From positions 1,488,001 through 1,552,000 of the forward strand of contig CP006667.1 of assembly GCA_000471925.1 (NCBI GenBank): a DNA stretch of 64,000 nucleotides, in the 5' to 3' direction. How positions within the stretch are numbered: the first letter of the stretch is position 1; the number at the start of each line of letters is the position of its first letter. This document shows positions 62,721 through 64,000 of the stretch, piece after piece. Both the position numbers and the translations under genes were made by a program. The notes under the pieces were generated by a model. It worked only from the letters and a program-made list of their open reading frames with translations. It made no database searches and was not told where the DNA came from. Source of the DNA: Ralstonia pickettii DTP0602. GTDB lineage: Bacteria > Pseudomonadota > Gammaproteobacteria > Burkholderiales > Burkholderiaceae.

Positions 62721-63713
62721 TCAGGCGCAGAGCGTCTCGCGCACGAAGTCGGTGACGGTGCTCCCTGGCTGTGCCAGCAGCGACTGGCCAAGGATCCGGT
62801 TCCAGTACGCCTCTGAGCCGTCCGCCATGCGCCATTCATGCAGGCGCCGGGTATAGAGCTGCAGGTCATATTCCTCGGTCACGCCGATGGCGCCGTGCAG
62901 CGCATGCGCGGTGGCGGCCACCAGCGGCACCGCCATGCTGGTGCGGGCCTTGGCGATGGCCGCCGGCATGCGGGCGGGGAGGGTGCGGTCGCCGGCGAAG
63001 GCCAATTCCGCCGCGATGCCCGCCGCCGCCACGTGCTGCGCCATCACGCTGAGCTGGTGCTGCACCGCCTGGAACTTGCCGATCGACTTGCCGAACTGGG
63101 CGCGGTCGTTGCAGTACTGCAGCGTCATGTCGAATACGCGCCCCATCGCGCCGGCGATGGCGGCCGCGTGGATGGCGGCGCTGAAGTCGCGCACGCGCTC
63201 GCCGTGGTCGCCCACCGGGCCGGGCAGGTCCTGCGCGGCCCAGCTCAGCGTGGCAACCAGGCTGCCGCGCACGCCGGTCGGCTGGCGTCGTGCCAGCCTG
63301 GCGTCGAGCAACAGCATGCCGCCCTCCACATTGGCCAGCACCCAGTCCGCCAGCGAGCCGAAGGGCAGCAGCGGCGCGGTGATGGTGCCGTCGGTGCCGC
63401 GCACGCACTGGCCGGCCAGCGTGATCATGCCGGCTGGCGATTGCGTGCCCGTGGGCGCCAGCAGCGCCCGTGCGGCGATGGTCTGCGCCGCCGGTACCGG
63501 CAGCGCATGCCGGCCGAAGGCCGTGAAGATGGGGCCGATGGCCGGCAGCGACAGGCCCGCGCCGCCCGCGGATTCCGGTGCCATCAGCTCCAGGAAGCCG
63601 GCGTCGGCCAGCGCCGGCCACAGCGTGCCGGGTGCCGCGCCGCCTTCGATGGTGCGCAGCGTGGCCGGCGTGGCGTGGTCGCGCAGGATGTCTTCGATTG
63701 CTTCGGTGAACAT
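62721..63713 (-). CDS. acyl-CoA dehydrogenase
   Basis: A 330-residue protein, shorter than the usual ~380. The C-terminal helical domain is clear (TLQYCNDRAQFGKSIGKFQAVQHQLSVMAQHV and HALHGAIGVTEEYDLQLYTRRL), while the middle FAD-binding beta domain looks shortened. Members of this size often work as one half of a heterodimer with a second acyl-CoA dehydrogenase, as in sterol or aromatic degradation; the partial dehydrogenase gene immediately upstream fits that. ATG 63713. Confidence 0.9.
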   Translation of the reverse strand: MFTEAIEDILRDHATPATLRTIEGGAAPGTLWPALADAGFLELMAPESAGGAGLSLPAIGPIFTAFGRHALPVPAAQTIAARALLAPTGTQSPAGMITLAGQCVRGTDGTITAPLLPFGSLADWVLANVEGGMLLLDARLARRQPTGVRGSLVATLSWAAQDLPGPVGDHGERVRDFSAAIHAAAIAGAMGRVFDMTLQYCNDRAQFGKSIGKFQAVQHQLSVMAQHVAAAGIAAELAFAGDRTLPARMPAAIAKARTSMAVPLVAATAHALHGAIGVTEEYDLQLYTRRLHEWRMADGSEAYWNRILGQSLLAQPGSTVTDFVRETLCA

Positions 63714-63740
63714 GATGTCCCTCTCACAGATTGGGTTCGG

Positions 63741-64000
63741 TCAGCGCAGGCCCAGACCGCGCGCGATCATGCCGCGCAAGACCTCGCGCGTGCCGCCGCG
63801 CAGCGAGAACGTGGGCGAGATCTGGCTCAGGAAAGCCACCGTGCGGTACAGCTCGGGATCCGGCGCCGTGCCGGGATCGGCGCTGATCACGGCTTCCAGC
63901 AGGGCAGGGATCGACTGCTCGAATTCGGTGCCCAGGTCCTTGACCAGTGCCGCTTCCACCACCGGGCTTTCTCCCTGTACCAGCCGCGCGGTTACCGCCA
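63741..64000 (-). CDS. acyl-CoA dehydrogenase, C-terminal part (5' end outside window)
   Basis: The frame is open to the right edge of the window. Visible residues end ...LSQISPTFSLRGGTREVLRGMIARGLGLR, the TSRIAGGTxEIxRxxIA-like end of acyl-CoA dehydrogenases, preceded by VVEAALVKDLGTEFEQ. It ends 27 bases before the start of the next dehydrogenase, so both probably form one heteromeric enzyme. Only about 86 residues are seen. Confidence 0.85.
   Translation of the reverse strand, partial: AVTARLVQGESPVVEAALVKDLGTEFEQSIPALLEAVISADPGTAPDPELYRTVAFLSQISPTFSLRGGTREVLRGMIARGLGLR

Noticed and set aside
1..64000. Search by eye for CRISPR arrays, integrases, transposases, phage genes, rRNA and tRNA
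   Set aside because: No regularly spaced repeats, no recombinase motifs and no tRNA-like cloverleaf were noticed. A tRNA scan would be needed to exclude a missed tRNA.

Overview
The window is a 64 kb piece of a GC-rich beta-proteobacterial chromosome. The phaC-phaA-phaB-phaR cluster, the nearby second thiolase bktB, and the gene content point to Cupriavidus (formerly Ralstonia), close to C. necator/C. taiwanensis. The PHA synthase has the 589-residue length and the C319/D480/H508 layout known for C. necator H16, but from memory it differs from H16 at scattered residues, so this looks like a relative rather than H16 itself. I see no insertion sequence, prophage, integrase, CRISPR array, rRNA or tRNA gene. 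The region reads as vertically inherited core chromosome with a few accessory stretches.

Layout: (1) 1-5.6 kb: the end of an alpha/beta hydrolase, then a complete branched-chain-amino-acid-type (HAAT) ABC importer whose binding-protein gene is separated from its permeases by two inverted REP-like repeats. (2) 5.9-7.8 kb: kup potassium transporter with a clear terminator. (3) 7.9-11.7 kb: accessory stretch with an orphan ferritin-like diiron protein, a 452-base non-coding gap full of inverted TGTCCCGG motifs, two unknown small membrane or exported proteins (one with five DGAR-type repeats), and an alpha/beta hydrolase fused to a LuxR-type HTH. (4) 11.7-16.9 kb: a lipid A remodelling module, with a stand-alone UDP-4-keto-pentose synthase and an ArnT-like glycosyltransferase divergent from a PmrA/PmrB-like two-component system; a PmrA-box-like site lies between them. 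(5) 17-26 kb: housekeeping genes (tex, ydcH-like, dinG-like helicase, bamD, rluD, pgeF). (6) 26-36 kb: PHA granule genes phaC, phaA, phaB and phaR, then dus, rimO and bktB. (7) 36-43.9 kb: a metC-like lyase, a DUF2789 protein, a Fur-box-preceded PepSY/DUF3649/DUF3325 operon, serB and two M20 peptidases. (8) 44-50 kb: mfd, ispD-ispF, a GNAT gene. (9) 49.7-53.4 kb: ahpC-ahpD peroxidase pair and an envZ-ompR pair. (10) 53.7-64 kb: an exported basic protein, an M20-type amidohydrolase, an HpnD-like squalene/phytoene synthase, an RND efflux pair with a TetR-type palindrome but no local TetR gene, and an acyl-CoA catabolism operon running off the right edge.

How the genes work together: phaA and phaB make (R)-3-hydroxybutyryl-CoA and phaC polymerises it; PhaR is the regulator of this granule system, and BktB supplies longer 3-ketoacyl-CoA units. 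The ArnT/PmrAB module probably adjusts lipid A charge, but the other arn genes are not here. AhpC with an AhpD-type reductant forms a peroxide-detoxification pair like that of mycobacteria.

The most unusual signals are the divergent PmrA-box promoter at 14.8 kb, the structured gap at 8.9-9.3 kb, the DGAR-repeat secreted protein and its hydrolase-LuxR neighbour, and the orphan TetR-type operator before the RND operon. Long open frames opposite real genes are common here and were treated as GC-driven artefacts. Starts at GTG or TTG are proposed for several genes and are less certain.
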